7,477 bases of DNA from Aestuariivirga sp. (GTDB taxonomy: Bacteria; Pseudomonadota; Alphaproteobacteria; Rhizobiales; Aestuariivirgaceae), in the NCBI GenBank assembly GCA_020252385.1, contig JADCDC010000296.1:1-7477 (forward strand), written 5' to 3'. The notes beneath the pieces were generated by a model, which was not told where the DNA came from, made no database searches, and saw only the letters and a list, made by a program, of their open reading frames with translations. Shown here piece by piece: positions 6,342-7,477 of this stretch. How positions within the stretch are numbered: position 1 is the stretch's first letter; every line of letters starts with the position of its first letter. Both the position numbers and the translations under genes were made by a program.

Positions 6342-7045
6342 CAGCTGGAGCGCCCCTGCCGCTCGGGCTCCTGCCCGGAGAGGTCGGCGAGCACGGTTTC
6401 ACCCGCCACGGCCCGCTGGCCGACGCAGGCCAGGGCCTTCACGCCCTTGGGAAGGTAAACATCGACGCGGCTCCCGAAGCGGATGAGGCCAAAGCGCTGG
6501 CCCGCCGAAAGATGCTCACCCTCATTCACGAACTTGACGATCCGCCGCGCGACGAGGCCCGCGATCTGGACGACGCCGATCAACTGCCCGTCAGCGCGCG
6601 CAAGCGTGAAGGCCTGGCGCTCATTGTCGAGGGAGGCCTTGTCGAGATCGGCATTGACGAACAATCCCGGCACATAGGTAATCCGCCGGATCGAGGCATC
6701 GACGGGCGAGCGGTTCACATGGACGTCGAACACGTTCATGAACACCGAAATCCGCGTCACCGGCTCGCGCGGCAGGTCCAGTTCGACCGGCGGTATCATC
6801 TCCTCGATGGCGCTGATCCGGCCATCGGCAGGGGAAATGACCAATCCGTCTCGCAGCGGCGTCACGCGCTCCGGGTCGCGGAAGAAGTATGCGCACCAGA
6901 CGGTCAGAACCACGCCCAGCCACGCCAACCCCCCGGCTCCCAGCCAGAAAAGAACGAGGGTGACCGCCGCAAAGATCGCCACGAAGCGATAGCGTTCACG
7001 ATGGATCGGCACAAGAACTTCGGACAGGGACTTTGCGAGTGACAT
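6341..7045 (-). CDS. psd: Phosphatidylserine decarboxylase proenzyme, short form
   Basis: This 234-residue pyruvoyl enzyme converts phosphatidylserine to phosphatidylethanolamine. A hydrophobic hairpin at about 21-54 anchors it to the inner membrane. The catalytic Asp74 is in SPADGR and His109 in FDVHVNRSPVD. The self-cleavage site is Gly191-Ser192 in LIRFGSRVDVYLP; Ser192 becomes the pyruvoyl group, giving a beta chain of about 191 residues and an alpha chain of about 43. The GS site and the short length mark the PSD-A form found in alphaproteobacteria, not the LGST form of E. coli. The frame stays open upstream to 7231, but that part overlaps the ABC gene and is unlike the family, so the ATG at 7045 (MSLAKSLSEVLVPIHRERYRF) is the start. 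Its SD is weak (GAGA). The gene lies 56 bases after the ABC gene and overlaps pssA by one base; together they run the whole PS-to-PE step. Confidence 0.96.
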   Translation of the reverse strand: MSLAKSLSEVLVPIHRERYRFVAIFAAVTLVLFWLGAGGLAWLGVVLTVWCAYFFRDPERVTPLRDGLVISPADGRISAIEEMIPPVELDLPREPVTRISVFMNVFDVHVNRSPVDASIRRITYVPGLFVNADLDKASLDNERQAFTLARADGQLIGVVQIAGLVARRIVKFVNEGEHLSAGQRFGLIRFGSRVDVYLPKGVKALACVGQRAVAGETVLADLSGQEPERQGRSS

Positions 7046-7101
7046 ACGGTCTCGTGTAGCGGCTTGCGTTGACTTTGAAAAGCGGTTGAACCCAATCCTC
7101 G
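7046..7101. other. Short spacer between the ABC gene and psd
   Basis: These 56 bases are less GC-rich than the flanking genes and hold a small palindrome (GGTTGAACC, 7084-7092). No terminator with a U-run and no convincing promoter is visible. Read-through from the ABC gene is possible, but a weak psd promoter cannot be excluded. Confidence 0.3.
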
Positions 7102-7477
7102 TCAGGGCATGAAGCTGGTGACCCTCTTCTTCTGTTCGCGGTCCTTCAGTTCCACCACCTCGACGGCCTCTTGCTGTTCCACTTCCTTCAGGATCTCGCG
7201 CGCCTGTTCGGCCTGGCGCTGACGGTTCCACATCGCGGCGTAGATGCCGCCCTCGGCGAGGAGCTCGTCATGGGTGCCGCGCTCCGCCACCTGTCCCTTG
7301 TCGAGCACGATGATCTCGTCGGCGTCGACGACGGTGGAGAGCCGGTGCGCGATGACCAGCGTGGTGCGGTTCTTGGAGACTGTCTTCAGGGCTGCCTGGA
7401 TCTGGTGCTCCGTGAAGCTGTCGAGCGCGGAGGTGGCTTCGTCGAGGATCAGGATCGGCGGGGCCTTCAGGATGGTC
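7102..7477 (-). CDS. ABC exporter, permease/ATPase fusion of Atm1/HMT type, C-terminal part only
   Basis: The last 124 residues are visible; the gene continues beyond the right edge, and the GTG at 7308 is internal. Walker B with the catalytic Glu (ILILDE, visible residues 8-13), the D-loop (SALD, 16-19) and the H-loop His (VIAHRLSTV, His44) are present, followed by the family ending GQVAERGTHDELLAEGGIYAAMWNRQ. A charged helical tail (about 86-117, rich in Glu, Gln and Lys) closes the protein. The wording around Walker B and the MWNRQR ending resemble the Atm1/HMT subgroup, whose members export glutathione-linked sulfur or metal compounds, but lipid-exporting ABC proteins are not excluded without the membrane domain. 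It is upstream of psd and pssA on the same strand and may share their transcript. Confidence 0.9.
   Translation of the reverse strand, partial: TILKAPPILILDEATSALDSFTEHQIQAALKTVSKNRTTLVIAHRLSTVVDADEIIVLDKGQVAERGTHDELLAEGGIYAAMWNRQRQAEQAREILKEVEQQEAVEVVELKDREQKKRVTSFMP

Noticed and set aside
6348..6364. GAGCG/CGCTC five-base-pair hairpin just upstream of the pssA start
   Set aside because: It is short, lies inside the psd coding sequence and is of a kind expected often by chance in GC-rich DNA. It has no U-run and no compensating evidence.
7046..7231. Upstream extension of psd to a start at 7231
   Set aside because: It overlaps the ABC gene in another frame and adds a low-complexity Gly/Arg/Glu segment not found in the family. 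The ATG at 7045 gives the expected length.

Overview
The window is GC-rich, densely packed chromosomal DNA. Its gene set points to an alphaproteobacterium, most likely of the Hyphomicrobiales/Rhizobiales type: an Anbu proteasome-like protease paired with a transglutaminase-like protein, an HpnN-like RND transporter, and a short-form psd followed directly by pssA behind an Atm1/HMT-type ABC transporter. The genus cannot be fixed from the sequence alone. No rRNA, tRNA, CRISPR array, insertion sequence or phage gene was seen.

Layout. (1) Positions 1-1494, plus strand: the 3' part of a transglutaminase-like cysteine peptidase homologue, then after 34 bases a complete Anbu gene. These two genes belong to a known conserved cluster whose other members (circularly permuted ATP-grasp and alpha-E proteins) would be expected just upstream, outside the window. 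(2) Positions 1516-4184, minus strand: an 869-residue RND/MMPL transporter of the HpnN type, preceded by a possible 20-codon leader ORF that has a near-perfect Shine-Dalgarno and overlaps the transporter start by four bases. (3) Positions 4283-5500, plus strand: a PLP-dependent Cys/Met-metabolism (trans-sulfuration) enzyme, divergent from the transporter across about 100-157 bases. (4) Positions 5517-7477, minus strand: the 3' end of an ABC exporter, then psd and pssA. psd and pssA overlap by one base and catalyse consecutive steps of phosphatidylethanolamine synthesis.

How the genes work together. pssA makes phosphatidylserine from CDP-diacylglycerol and serine, and psd decarboxylates it to phosphatidylethanolamine. 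The Anbu/transglutaminase pair is part of a poorly understood peptide-modifying or peptide-cleaving system. The transporter and the trans-sulfuration enzyme have no obvious functional link to their neighbours. The two convergent junctions are very tight (21 and 16 bases) and no terminator hairpin is visible in either.

The points most worth a second look are the leader ORF in front of the transporter, the apparent loss of the acidic proton-relay residues in the transporter's membrane domain, the altered motifs of the PLP enzyme, and the Anbu cluster itself.
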